The notes under the pieces are model-generated. The model searched no databases and was not told where the DNA came from. It saw only the letters and a program-made list of their open reading frames with translations. Shown here one piece after another: positions 1 to 11,119 of a stretch of DNA of 64,000 nt; position 1 is the stretch's first letter, and every line of letters begins with the position of its first letter. The DNA is taken from NCBI GenBank assembly GCA_043228905.1, contig JBHGNT010000011.1, positions 17,608,001 through 17,672,000 of the forward strand, given 5' to 3'. Both the position numbers and the translations under genes were made by a program. This DNA is from Azolla caroliniana. Its lineage: Eukaryota; Polypodiophyta.

Positions 1-969
1 CCATATCATACCCAAGTTTTAGTTTGACTGCATCACATGCATGCCAAGGTTGTAAATCCATTTTTAGGAGCAAATGGTTGTGAACATGATCTGAGACAAA
101 ACTTATGGAGAGGTTCAACAGAAAAAATCGATACACGTTAACAAAAACCATAGAACTACCAAACTCGATACTTAAAATGTATCCCTATTTGAATGACATC
201 ACCTACCAACCACCCCAAACATATGAGTTGACAAAACGAAAGATGCAAATGTTTCGATCCTAAAATATATTCCAGAAACCACCATTCACGAATGTCATTA
301 AAATTAGAAATCCTATTATCCTGTGAAATCCTATTATAAAAATGAACTTGATGATGTAAATGATATACATGCCCTCAATAGAATATTAAAATATACACAA
401 CAATTCCCAAGATATCACTGACTTTTAATATCTTACAAAACTCACAAGATATGACTCAACCCTTAGTAACGTAATATCTTAACAAAACTCAAGAGTTCAA
501 ATAAGTTTGAGATTCAAACCAAGAATGCAATTGCAAGTTCCAAAATTTAAACACCCATAAATCTTTACGAGTTACTTCCTGAATGACAACATGTTTATGA
601 ATCATACTCCACTATTTTTACCATTTCACTTGTTCGAACATAATATACCCTTATTGTTGTAGGGACAATAAGATCAATTTACTAAAGGAAAGAAACCAAG
701 AATCAGTTGAAGCTTCAACATATAGAAGAAGAGAACAAGAACAATGCATGAGCTCTCTATGCAAAAAAATGTTTTTGATACAGTCACTTCTCAATACAGA
801 ATGTCAAAGTCCTCTCTCGCCTCTTATTCTCCCTGCTCTATAAAACAAAGCTTTTGGCATTCTTATCTTTAAAAGATGCTATGGTGTGGAGATATCGAGT
901 GGGTGGTTATTCTTCCATATGTAACAAACTTTTGAATAAAGAGGACAGTGGTTGTGATCAGAAAAAAAC
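1..969. other. Non-coding flank, nothing recognised
   Basis: AT-rich sequence with no convincing open frame, repeat or RNA gene. It lies downstream (3') of the minus-strand gene that ends at 970 and should hold its 3' UTR and polyadenylation site. I could not pick out a clear signal. Confidence 0.4.
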
Positions 970-3900
970 TTACTCGAGCCTCGGTTTTGTGCTCTCGTGA
1001 GTCACACCCTTGAATTCATTCCTCTCATCAGGATTAGGAATGGAAGAGAACTTCAGAACTTTCTCAAGTAGAGTTGCATCGACATTGTATTTCTTGGCAA
1101 GGCCTTTCACATCCATAGCCTTTTCCCCTTCTAGTAATCCTTGGTAGGAAAGAAAAACTTGCTTTATATGGCCCGCATTTAGCTTACCTGGAGGAACATT
1201 GTTGTTTTCAGTGGGTGTTGATCCTTTGCTTTGTCTACTCTTTGGTAGCGGACGCCTAAAATGGAGGTGGTCCTGAAGTAAGACCATTTACTTGTTTACT
1301 TTATGCTTTGAAAAAGCAAATAGAAAAATATTGAGAAATCTTATGTTCTTTATGTTTTGTTTTTACCTCAGTCATTCCCTTTGTTCTGTCTTGTTTTGCA
1401 ACCACACTGCCGGCCAATTCTTTCACCATTGCTGAATACATGGGATCAGATTTGTTCCACTCCCTATCATCGGGTGAACCCATGTTTAGATCTACAAGTC
1501 AAGTATTTTTTGATGAATCATTGGCAATTCTCCTAATTGAAATTTAGATCCTTCATCCAAGTTAAAATTTTTAAAAACTAGTAGGATGGTCAGTATGTTG
1601 AATAAAGAAAAGTAGGATATTACAATGGTGCAATGGACTGGTATAGCATTCTCCTGCCTTACCCTAATTAGTGTGAAAGACGCACAATCAGAATAGAATA
1701 GATCAAATATGCTCAAATTAAGAAAGAGAAATAAATGTGAAATGACATGCATCTTTAATAGAAGAACTTAAAATCCAGAATCACTCGATAATATGAACGA
1801 AAACAGAATTGGAAAGGGAAATTTCAAATTTGGAAGACAAATAGGAAATCCAAAAACGGCATTGAAAAAAATACTATTTCAATGAAGAAAATAGAACTAG
1901 CCATTTGGAATCAAGATAATATGGCTTATAAACATCCAGAACTTTAAATACATTATGATCAATGAGGAAATAGTAAAAAGAAACAGAACACGCACATTGC
2001 AATGAATCTTCATGTAAAAAGAGTAAACAAATTGTGAATATCACTGGAAAACAAAAAGCAAAAAACAATGCAACTTTAATTTCACGATCATTCATGTCAA
2101 CTGACAGGCCTGATTCAGGATCATGCTTGATTAATTTTCCTCTTTCCAGGAATGGGTTCACTATACGCAAATTTGCATTCCTTGAGCACAAATCAAAGAA
2201 GCTCAAATTCTCACTCACAACCACTGAATGTTGACATTCTCTCCACAAGTAAGACTGGTATTTCTTTAAATTTGACATCACATGGTCTTACTTCATGGTT
2301 TCTAATCCAAACCAACTAAACTCACTTGTTCGCTAAGCATGATTCACAATAAGCTGTTTCAATTAAGGTCTATCTTCGTTTTCTTAACACAACACAAACG
2401 CAGTCTTGCAATGACCTCGGACATGGTTTCAAATAGTCACAGAACCACTGTTTCAAGTTGTAAAATGTAGTCAGTGGATTTGAGGGCTACTAAATCATAG
2501 ATATAGAAGACTGGCATATGAGTCATCAAAAGATTAGATTGAAAAAGAGGGCATTCAGTGTTGGTAAGCTCAAATGAAAGCATTGTTTAAGTCACATGGC
2601 CTGAATATAGGTGCACTACCCCATTCCAATACAGCCTCAACTGGCTAAGAGGAGAAGAATACAGTGATCCAGACAGATATCACCAAACTGAATAGAACTG
2701 CTAGTTTATGCAGTCTCGAGGTGGAATCAGAAGATCATGTTTAGCATTGTACTGTTTCTTCTGAAATAACGGGGAAATACCCATTGGCTATTCGTACAAA
2801 GACTTTGTTCAATCCACAATTTCATTGAACCAACAATGCTTGGGGTTTTTCTTGTTGCAAATAAAGAGATATAGAGAGAAGTTGTTGAAAGACACCAAGA
2901 TGGTTAAAGAACTACATAAGCAGAGAAACCTCATAACATTATTTCCCATTATAAGTCAACCAACATGACATTCTAAAGGGGTTCAGTAGATCAAGTAATA
3001 ACAATTTATCATGCACATAGGCCAGGCCTCATCCTTGGCATCGAGAAATCAAGATCATTATAATCCACCACCAAAGTTGCTTTCATTGCTTCGGAGGGCT
3101 CTCCATATAGGAGCAGGCCATGTTGAGAGATCTTCTAAATCCAGAAGTTTCAGTCCATCTAAGATCTTGAGTCACAAGTAACAATGTTATGTGCTTAGCT
3201 AATAGGAATATGCACATTTTCTCCAGAAAATGTAATGTGTGTGCATTATGGATAACCAAGGTGTTTCGGAAAGTTCTATTAATCTATTTAGATTTATTGT
3301 TCTCCAAGATGACGCAACATTTTCAGATTTAATCTACCACTTGACCTCAAAGGCCTTTTTGGTCTCTTGAGAGATGTTAATATGTCTTTCTTTCTCGAGC
3401 ATCTGATGTTTGGGAAGTGTTTGAGGTTCCATGTTTGTGGACTTGATGATGCCTCTAGCACCCATGATTTTGAAATCTCAGTACTAGCTTCCACATCTTA
3501 CACGATATTTAGGAGATTCATATTCTTATATTTTCGTACTACATTCTGTTATTCTCCATTCCACTGTGCATTTCTCATAATAGATAATCCAATGCTTTGT
3601 TTCCACTGAGCATCTGATGTTTCGGAAGTGTTTGAGGTTCCATGTTTGTGGACTTGATGATGCCTCTAGCAGCCATGATTTTGAAACCTCAGTACTAGCT
3701 TCCACATCTTACACGATATTTAGGAGATTCATATTCTTATATTTTCGTACTACATTCTGTTATTCTCCATTCCACTGTGCATTTCTCATAATAGATAATC
3801 CAATGCTTTGTTTCCTTACATGTCTTTGTATCAAACAAATATAAAAAATACAGGTAATGCCATACTTCAACAAATATCACATGAGTTAATGTGACCATTA

Positions 3901-4784
3901 CTTTTAATCTCATAATGCCAAAGAAATGGTGTCTACACTACTTAACGATATCTCTGGAAGGTATAAACAGGTAAGATTAGGGTAGGGGAGTAGGTTCACA
4001 TGGGCATATTTAAAACCAATAATTGAGGGCAAGATACAAGAAAATAATAGAAAAAATATGAATGAATTCACAAACTTCTAATTTGGAATAATCGTTAGCT
4101 TGGTATGAGTGTGTCTTGCCATTTACAATAGACATGTACATAAAAATATAGCATAGGTATAGACATAGGCTTAGGTTTAGGCATACACACATATACATAC
4201 ACATGTACATATATATGCATACATTTGTTCATACATACATGTGTATCTATAATCGTACTAATTTAGTTTTTGAAATACCCCTTCTAATAAATCACTTACC
4301 ATCAAAGATGAAAAGAATGAAGCCATTAGCAAGCTAATGTGATGAAAGACTTGAGCAAACACCTTTCTAAGATGGAAGAAAAAAGCTTCCAATACAATTA
4401 ATCATCTGTAAGGTCTACCTAAACAAATAAAATGACAGAAAGGAGAAAATAGTAATACTAACAAAATAAGTAGAAATTAAAATGCTAAAATAGTAAATGA
4501 AATTAAATAAGACCGTAAATTCTAGAAGAAGAAAAAAAAAGTCACAAATTTTTAACAAAATAAAATTTTTAGAAATTTTGAAATATCAGCAGAAAAAGGA
4601 AGGGATGCTGCTTACTAGGAGGAGGAGGAGGAGGTCCTGGATGGACATCGCCAGGAAGATGGCGATTGAAGTGAGGATCATCACTGAATCTCGATTCCAC
4701 GGGCATCTCTCCTCTTCCTTTCAACTTTGATGAGGGACCGATCTTGCTGCCTCCTCCCGTGACCTTACGCAACGCTTGACCCAT
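970..4784 (-). CDS. NDUFAF4-like protein, three-exon gene (complex I assembly factor family)
   Basis: Exons on the minus strand are 4616-4784, 1367-1491 and 970-1272. Introns are 1492-4615 (3.1 kb) and 1273-1366 (94 bp), all GT-AG, and the phases join without a break (1, then 0) to give about 198 residues. The start MGQALRKV, a Pro run at residues 51-56, the DPMYSAMVKELAG stretch near 70-85 and the C-terminal part (PPGKLNAGHIKQVF, then MDVKGLAKKYNVDATLLEKVL) follow the layout I recall for plant NDUFAF4-like proteins of about 190-200 residues. In animals NDUFAF4 acts in early mitochondrial complex I assembly. That role here is inferred from family resemblance only. The gene reads out of a minisatellite-rich upstream region, and intron 1 overlaps the left end of a large duplicated block. 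The ATG at 4784 is chosen because it begins the MGxALR motif and is followed by a strong donor (gtaagc). Confidence 0.6.
2086..2223 (-). other. Possible cassette exon in intron 1 of the NDUFAF4-like gene
   Basis: This 138-base open segment has an AG acceptor at 2224-2225 and a GT donor (gtgaaa) at 2084-2085. It is phase 1 on both sides, so including it would add 46 residues without shifting frame. The acceptor has a poor pyrimidine tract and the family normally has no such insert, so the three-exon model is preferred. It could be an alternative exon or chance. Confidence 0.2.
2690..4100. repeat. Large duplication, block A, copy 1
   Basis: This stretch matches 48737-49619 followed by 60392-60721 in the same orientation, by eye at about 90 percent or a little more. 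Copy 2 is interrupted by a Copia element and has one unit where this copy has two tandem 211-bp units. The match starts near ctgaatagaa (2690 and 48737) and stops near atcgttag (about 4100 and 60720). It lies inside intron 1 of the NDUFAF4-like gene. Confidence 0.8.
3397..3818. repeat. Two-copy tandem duplication, 211-bp unit
   Basis: Units 3397-3607 and 3608-3818 both begin gagcatctgatgtttsgg (s = g or c) and differ at only a few bases. The paralogous block at 49440-49619 has one unit, so the duplication arose after the large blocks separated. Each unit is open on the plus strand, but the reading frame is broken in the paralogue, so coding is unlikely. Confidence 0.85.
4101..4615. other. Intron 1 sequence absent from the paralogous block
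   Basis: AT-rich sequence containing short tata/tacata-rich runs (about 4195-4250) and purine-rich stretches. Copy 2 of the large duplication skips from about 60720 to the equivalent of 6643, so this piece, exon 1 and the upstream region to 6642 are missing there. Nothing coding is visible. Confidence 0.4.
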
Positions 4785-4880
4785 CTCTGTTTACGTCTCT
4801 ATGTGTATGTCTGTGTCCGTGTCTGTCTTTACGTATCTGTCTCTCTCGCAAATCCCTGGGTTTTGCAAATCACAAAATCC

Positions 4881-4897
4881 AGAGAGAGAGAGAGAGA
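4881..4897. repeat. (GA)n microsatellite in the 5' leader
   Basis: About eight GA units lie roughly 100 bases upstream of the ATG of the minus-strand NDUFAF4-like gene. On the coding strand this is a CT-rich leader, which is common in plant 5' UTRs. Confidence 0.8.
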
Positions 4898-4941
4898 AGG
4901 CTTCATTCATGGTGTCTCCATTGTTCTCTTGGGAAGGGGTG

Positions 4942-5168
4942 GATGTCCGGCTTCCATTTTCGTAATGGGCGGGTAGGGTAGATGAGATGTCCGGCTTCCA
5001 TTTTCGTAATGGTCGCGGAGGGTAGATGAGATGTCCAACTTCCATTTTCGTAATGGGCGCGGATGGTAGATGAGATGTCCGGCTTCCATTTTCATAATGG
5101 GTGCAGAGGGTAGATGAGATGTCCAACATCCATTTTCGTAATGGGCAGGGGGGGTAGATGAGATGTCC
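4942..5168. repeat. 44-bp minisatellite, five units
   Basis: The motif gatgtcc recurs at 4942, 4986, 5030, 5074, 5118 and 5162, an exact 44-base period. Each full unit contains ccattttcrtaatgg followed by a G-rich part and tagatga. The array is 160-390 bases upstream of the ATG of the NDUFAF4-like gene, in its promoter or 5' UTR. Because 44 is not a multiple of three, the repeated peptides readable on the minus strand change frame and are not credible proteins. Confidence 0.9.
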
Positions 5169-6147
5169 GATTTGCTCATGTTATTAAAAGAAAGGGTGTT
5201 GAGTATGTACATGTTTACATTCCAATAGAAATCATGGCCCAAGGAAAGGGTGTTGAGTGCATGCTTAAGGCAGGCGCCTGAAAGAAAACCCTCACATCCA
5301 CACTTCCTAGTATCACATGGGAAAACCTGTCAAAAGACCTGAATATTCAAATATTGGGCTCCCCCAACAAATGCACAAAATGAAACATGGTTGTATAATG
5401 AGATGCATTATGTTTTATTTCATGATGCATCAATAGATTTCTCAATGAAAGAGTTTTGTTTATTTTGCAACGCCAATGTATCGTTTTCTTGGGAAATATG
5501 TGGACGATCACGTTTCACACATTAATTACCCACATTCTACCTAACAGTAAAACTATGTTCTTCTCAAATAGGGGAAACCACAATCATCGATAAGTGTGAG
5601 TGCCCATCCCTTTGTCCATCATCCAAGCTATTGCTTCCATACCACCCAACTCATATTCTCTTCCATGCCAAATGGGGCATTTGCACACATGCAAGGAAAC
5701 TACTCGTTGAATATGCTTATTTTATCCTAAACAAGTTTGGAGTATGAGTATCGCACTTTGATACAATGCTTCACTTTTGATTAGATTCATGTTTTCACAT
5801 CTTACACACGGTTTCCGTCCACTCCTTACACACATTTCCAACCCACTCCTTATCCTTACACACATTTGTCCCAACCACAACATGCACTCTCAAGTCTCAA
5901 TTGCAACGTTCAATAATGAAATTCATGAACATCAAGAGTCATTACTAAATTCCATGCATACTATTTGAAAATGTTCAATATGAGTATCTCCGTAGACAAT
6001 TGTGAAATCTTTCTCTACATTTAAGCTTCTCTCTTGATGCATTTCCTCACATGTGGGGGGAGAGAGAGAGAGAGAGAGAGTGTGTGTGTAGTGTAGTGTA
6101 GTTAGTGGGTGACCATACTTCATGGTCACACCCATTTTAAGTAGTGT
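5169..6147. other. Intergenic sequence with a (GA)n(GT)n tract
   Basis: No gene recognised. A (GA)n run followed by GT-rich sequence lies at about 6055-6098. The TTACACACATTT-type repeats near 5800-5870 are only short local redundancy. Confidence 0.4.
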
Positions 6148-6254
6148 TTTTTACACACATTTATTAATATAATTGTGTGTTTTCACCAAAAGAGAGAGAG
6201 AGACAGACAGACAAACAGACAGAGAGACAGAGAGAGACAGAGAGAGAGACAGAG
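6148..6254 (+). mobile_element. Probable LINE 3'-end remnant with (GA)/(GACA)n tail
   Basis: The segment attaatataattgtgtg followed by ttttcaccaaaa and a GA/GACA tract closely resembles the end of the LINE at 27330-27390. That end also has attaatataattgtgtg, ttttaccaa and then GA repeats. No coding part is attached, so this would be an extremely 5'-truncated copy. Confidence 0.45.
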
Positions 6255-6642
6255 CGCATTGGTGTTAACAAATGTCAACATACATCTTGATCTTGTAAAT
6301 AGAGTATAGGTGATTGAAAAGTTAATGTATTAGATGCACTTACTCATCAAATTTAGTAGTCTTATATATTACATAAACATTTGGTTAGGAAACTAAGATT
6401 TTTGAATCACTTCAAAGCCATATATTAGTCACTAGCGTATATACTTACTATCTCAATATCATGTGAACTTTAATCGTCATTGTGTGATCATTCATGTGGT
6501 GTACTCACACTTAGGCACTATGATATGTAATATATAATAATGTGAATATTGTTCATTTCATACTACCCATATATTACTTGGTCGTGTCCATGTGATGTTT
6601 AGCATCTAAGTATAAAGCTAATCATACCGGGGTATGATTTGA

Positions 6643-8365
6643 AAGAGTATGAATTTGTATCTTACAAATGAAATTTGCAAATTGATGTGCATTTAGAACA
6701 TACCATCTAGCTAACCTAACTCAACAATATGAAATCATAGATGAGAGAAAATGAATCCACAAATCCTAAGCTGAATGTCCTTGAATAGTTTCCAACAAAA
6801 CATGCCAACCAAGGCATTCAATGGAGGATGTTTATTAGTGATCGGACACAATATCTTCATGGAAATGGGCATTATTGAAATTCCTACACTAAAACCATAA
6901 TGTAAGTTCCAAGGCTAGGTGGCTAACACACTACCATTAGTCAATTTGTTTTAGTGAGATCTTAGATGAATATATTTCCATGAGTGCATGCCTATTCTCA
7001 TCTAAAAGATATTGAACCCCACCCAACAATCAACAAATACCATGATCATTGTAGGCTTAAACTAATTTTAGATATTACTTGATCATTACCAAAACTTGAG
7101 AATACAATGTTTATTGCATAATAGAGGTTATGTTCACCAACAACAAAAGATGTCCCAACAAAATGGTGTTAATTATGTTGTAAATAAACAATGTCAAGTT
7201 TCCTCCATAATATAAATGCCAAAATTTATCACAATTTCATCTAGTTACATAAGGTTTGAATCTTGTATGTTGTACATTTCATGGGCTGAACGATTAAAAA
7301 CAAGTAGGAAAGAGAGAGAAACAATCAAAATTAATCCATAGAGATGTCGATACCACCTAAAACATTGAAGGCACGAAATATGAATCGTGGCCTTTTAGAA
7401 AAGACATTGAAGTAAGAGCGCCTACAATAAAATCCCATGCAACAACAATACATGGAGACCCATGGAGACCCTTCTCCATTTTAAGATTTAGCATGCACAT
7501 GTTCTATAATTTCCAATGTCATAACTTTAGGTCGAGTGAGGCCTTTGATCTTTTTTTCCCTTTAATTGTTGCCAACCATATGATTTTGTCAACCCAATGC
7601 CAATAACTTTGGATGTTGAAACTACATTTTAAGGAGACACAACTTGCTTATATGGGTGGTATTTAGCACCAATCATACATACGGTGGCAACATGAGTAGG
7701 TTTAGATTGTTAAAAAGTTCTAGTTCCCCCTTGATTGCGTGATGGTGTTTTGATCAATGGTGACAAAATGTCATTTACAACATTCTACCTACATATGGCC
7801 AAATTTTCCACAAGCCCTACAAACTTATGCCACTTAAGTTGAAACAATACATGTGCACCATCTTGGGAAAAGTTATGACAACTAGTATGGAAAAAAACTA
7901 GAACCTCGTCATATTTTGAAAGACATACGCATGATTTGAACATTCTTGTTGCATGATAAAAAAAACTTACTAATTATACTAGTTGACGTTACATGCTCCA
8001 CTATTTTTTTTAAGGAATGTGTCATCTTTGAATGGTGCACTTGAATTTTTTTGAAGATCGTAGATGAGCAAAAGACTTGCATTGATTGTAATTGAGAGGG
8101 TTGCACCACATGTTGAATCAATTTGCCACTAGCTAATGTATGTGTAGGTGTCGGTTCTTGACATCAATAAGTTGTATTTATTAAGGAAAATAAAAATTTT
8201 ATATTTGGTGGCATCAAACCATCAGTTCTCACCCTGGATGGATGATTTGCTTGCCTTTTTATTAGTAAGAGATCTACATCATCACCTACGTGGACAAAGG
8301 AGTGTTGCAATAATTACCATTGCACAATTTAAGTAACATAGAGAACTTCGATTATTCATTGCTCC
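6643..8365. repeat. Large duplication, block B, copy 1
   Basis: It matches about 60722-62670 in order and orientation. Copy 2 carries an extra LINE fragment at about 61157-61486. Here the match is interrupted after attcattgctcc (8353-8364) by an antisense LINE and resumes at about 15068. There is no convincing coding frame; short open frames differ between copies. Confidence 0.8.
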
Positions 8366-8455
8366 TTTTTTTTCCAAAAAAAAGATACTCCATTAGTATT
8401 AGAAAACGCCATAAGGCTAAACATACAAGATATACCACCGACCCCCTATGTTTTT

Positions 8456-9277
8456 CTAAATTCTAACGATCGGCTTAAATAAACACTTTGGTGTTGAGTA
8501 GAACCACTCCACCTTATCAAAACACCGTCTATAAAATATACCTATGTCCCAAATGGCATGAAACTTCACACGCCTAAGCTCCGCTTGATGCGTATTACCT
8601 TTTATACTATCCAAAATCCCTCTGAGATTATGCACAATCTCTATCCAAATTCCCGAAATTATTTGGGCAGGTCTTTCTATCACATTTTGAAATACCTTTA
8701 AACATCAAGCCTTCCAAATATACCAAATTGTAATACTACTTACCAATTGCCATATTTGAGGTTTATCAGTTTGTATTTGTGGATTCAGAGGGGTCAAAAT
8801 TTTTTCTATCAAACCATGTCTCATCATAATAGCATCTACAACCTCCTCCTGTTCATATACCATCGGTTTATCATGTACCACTGCCCATAATACTGCACCC
8901 CATGTGTACACTGCTCTAGGATATATTGGAGTTAATAATTTTATGATTTGTTTCCATATGTCTAGAGCAAAACCACAACGCCACAAACAATGTTTAGCAG
9001 TCTCTATTACATTTGTACAGAAACGACACATATTGTCCACATTTCCTTTTCACCACCCATTAACTGGTATAACATTATGAACCAACAACCATCGAAAAGA
9101 AACAATTTTCCTACTCATCTTTACACCCCATAACCATTTCCAAAATTGTTTAAGATGTTGTGGAGAAAGTTCATTTCGTCTCCAAACAACATTTGCAGTT
9201 GGTTCTTTCCATGATCTAGCACCTAATATTTTCCTACCAATCTTCACAGAATATTGAAAGAATGGCACGTATTTCAT
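8456..9277 (-). pseudogene. LINE ORF2 C-terminal region (reverse-transcriptase zinc-binding)
   Basis: Minus-strand frames between 9277 and 8456 read as one LINE ORF2 C-terminus. It has a WLLVHN-type segment followed by CxxC and HCLWRC spacing (CRFCTN, then KHCLWRC), as in the zinc-binding domain after LINE reverse transcriptases, then IWYIWKA. The frame is broken by stops near 9048 and 8703, consistent with TGG to TGA and CGA to TGA changes. There is no reverse-transcriptase core, so this is a dead 5'-truncated copy. Confidence 0.65.
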
Positions 9278-9694
9278 GTTATCTTACACCCACACCTTTC
9301 AATATAGTTCTCCAGGATCCCAAGTTAATGTAGATATTGGTCTCCTTTCCAATATCCAAATCCTCCAAAAAAATTCACCTTTTGAGGATCCGGATCTAAG
9401 ACCCAATTTGATCCATCATTTGCAATCACCCTCACTTCTTCTGTAAACAAAACCTAAACAAATCATTTTCCATAGGTGTAAAGATTAACCTACCATCATC
9501 TTGTACATCAAAACTCATACACTCTTGTTCCCCAATATAGGCTTTAACTCCAATAAAAACATCCAATGGAGTAAATAAACCCATTCACTTATGTGTAGCG
9601 GATCCGATCTGCATCTAAACATTAAAAAGGGCATTCTGGATCGCAGAATACATTATCTTCCCACCCCTTATATTCCTAATTAATATAATTTGTT

Positions 9695-10047
9695 TGTCAA
9701 GATTCGAACTCTTGACACGACCATGTTATAATCTAGTATTATGAGTTAACCAAGATATCTAGTACTAGTTATGTATGTAATTGGTCCTTATTATTTTGCT
9801 AGCATCATGTGCATAGTTGCTCCCTTGTAGTATTTACACTTGGCACATGCATGCATACCTACATGCTCTATTGCAGATTCACATGCGTGCAACAAGTATG
9901 CATGCCATGTAGTATAAATAGAGGAGTTCACCTTGAAGGAATTCAAGGTGAACAACACCAGTTATGGAGTCTTTCCTTTAATACTATCTTCTTTCTTGTC
10001 CATTTGGTTATCTTCTTGCTTGTCTCTTGAGTTTATGATCCGTGACA
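9695..10047 (+). repeat. Ty3 element 5' LTR
   Basis: 353 bases, TG...CA, containing the TATA box at 9913, a palindrome at 9927-9952 and the inferred transcript start at 9945. The 73-codon open frame inside it recurs identically in the 3' LTR and is not a gene. Confidence 0.93.
9913..9955 (+). promoter_or_regulatory. LTR promoter: TATA box, palindrome and inferred transcript 5' end
   Basis: TATAAATA at 9913-9920 is followed by the inverted repeat TTCACCTTGAA-ggaa-TTCAAGGTGAA (9927-9952, 11-bp perfect arms). AAGGTGAACAA at 9945-9955 starts 32 bases after the TATA box, the usual plant start distance. Assigning the start to 9945 is inference from this spacing and from complementarity to 10050-10060. 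Confidence 0.65.
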
Positions 10048-10049
10048 GT

Positions 10050-10060
10050 TTGTTCACCTT
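10050..10060 (+). other. Candidate self-priming primer-binding site
   Basis: TTGTTCACCTT begins two bases after the 5' LTR end and is the exact reverse complement of LTR bases 9945-9955. In Tf1 of fission yeast the first 11 bases of the transcript pair with such a site and prime reverse transcription. No TGG-type tRNA primer site is present here. The function is inferred from position and the exact 11-base match. Confidence 0.65.
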
Positions 10061-10097
10061 CCCATCCTCATAGCTCTCCCTCTCATAAGCCATAGCT

Positions 10098-11108
10098 ATG
10101 TCCGACTCAACTAGTGAGTTAGGCCAAATAATGGTAGCCTTACGACAACTACAGCTTGAAAATGAAGCTCTTCGAAATTCTTTACAAGAACTTCAAGTCG
10201 GTACCTCCCTATCCTCACAACCCCTGAACCCTAGTCTCCCACAACAACCTAGCCTAGAGCTTGATCTTCTACCAACATCTAGCCTAGCTTCGTCACAGTT
10301 TCTTGAGCCTAAGGTTAGCCTCCCAGAAAAATTTGATGGAACGAGGTCGCGTTTCCGAGGGTTCATCAACCAAGTTCGACTTATCATTCGGCTACAACCT
10401 CAACGTTATGGAGATGGTCTTCGATAAGTCGGCCTTGTGGGCACCCTTCTCTCCGGTCCGGTCCAAGCTTGGTTTGCACCATTGGTAGAAACCTCATCAC
10501 CTTTATTGGAGGACTTTCCCGCCTTCCTCGCCGAGTTAGAGGCCACATTTGGCGAGACGGACTGACGACGTACAACTCTTAACAAGATTTATGCACTCGA
10601 ACAAGGTTCATGTGTAGCTTCGGTCTATGCTTCCGAATTTCGACAACTAGCATGCGACATCAATTGGGATGATCAAGCTTTAGCTGATCACTTTCGGCGC
10701 GGTCTTCGAAGCAATGTCAAGAATCTTCTCTTAAACTTTCCGGAGCCCACCTCCTTATCCCAAGCGATTTCACAAGCAGTCCATTGTGACAATCGTCTTT
10801 TCGAATTTCGCCAAGAAGAGCGTCAGACTTGGGTTCCACCTCATTCACTTCCACGCCACGCCCCGGTCATACAACCCCAAGCATCCTCACACTCGCCTAC
10901 TTCGGCAGATGCTCCTGTCCCCATGGAAATTGATCAAGCCCGATTTTGGCCATTGACTGATGCTGAATGACAATTTCGGCGGGCTAATGGCTTGTGCATG
11001 TATTGTGGCGCCTTCGGTCATGTCGTTCGCCATTGTCCTAGGAGTACTCGCCCACAATTCCATCGAGCTAACGGACCCCAACATCCGGAAAACGACATCG
11101 TTCGGTTG
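10098..11108 (+). pseudogene. Ty3 gag (capsid and CCHC), interrupted by stops
   Basis: The frame starts at the ATG at 10098. It has an N-terminal coiled-coil-like LRQLQLENEALRNSLQELQ, a capsid region with KFDGTRSRFRGFINQ, and a CCHC knuckle CMYCGAFGHVVRHC at about 10995-11036. In-frame stops are TAA 10425, TGA 10563 and TGA 10968. All are one transition from Gln or Arg codons expected at these places. The frame ends in TAG TAG at 11109-11114, just where the pol frame takes over. Confidence 0.8.
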
Positions 11109-11119
11109 TAGTAGGAGCC

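Noticed and set aside
1874-2281. A single 135-codon gene on the minus strand
   Set aside because: Its C-terminal half is non-conserved hydrophobic low-complexity text. Only the inner 138 bases fit as a possible exon.
3367-3844. Two similar open frames suggesting a repeated small protein
   Set aside because: They are the 211-bp tandem repeat, and the frame is not kept in the paralogous block at 49400-49619.
4942-5168. Regularly spaced repeats resembling a CRISPR array
   Set aside because: The 44-bp units are contiguous with no unique spacers, and the window is a plant nuclear genome. It is a minisatellite.
9809-10030. A 73-codon frame repeated identically at 14743-14964
   Set aside because: Both lie wholly within the Ty3 LTRs; the duplication is the LTR pair, not a gene family.
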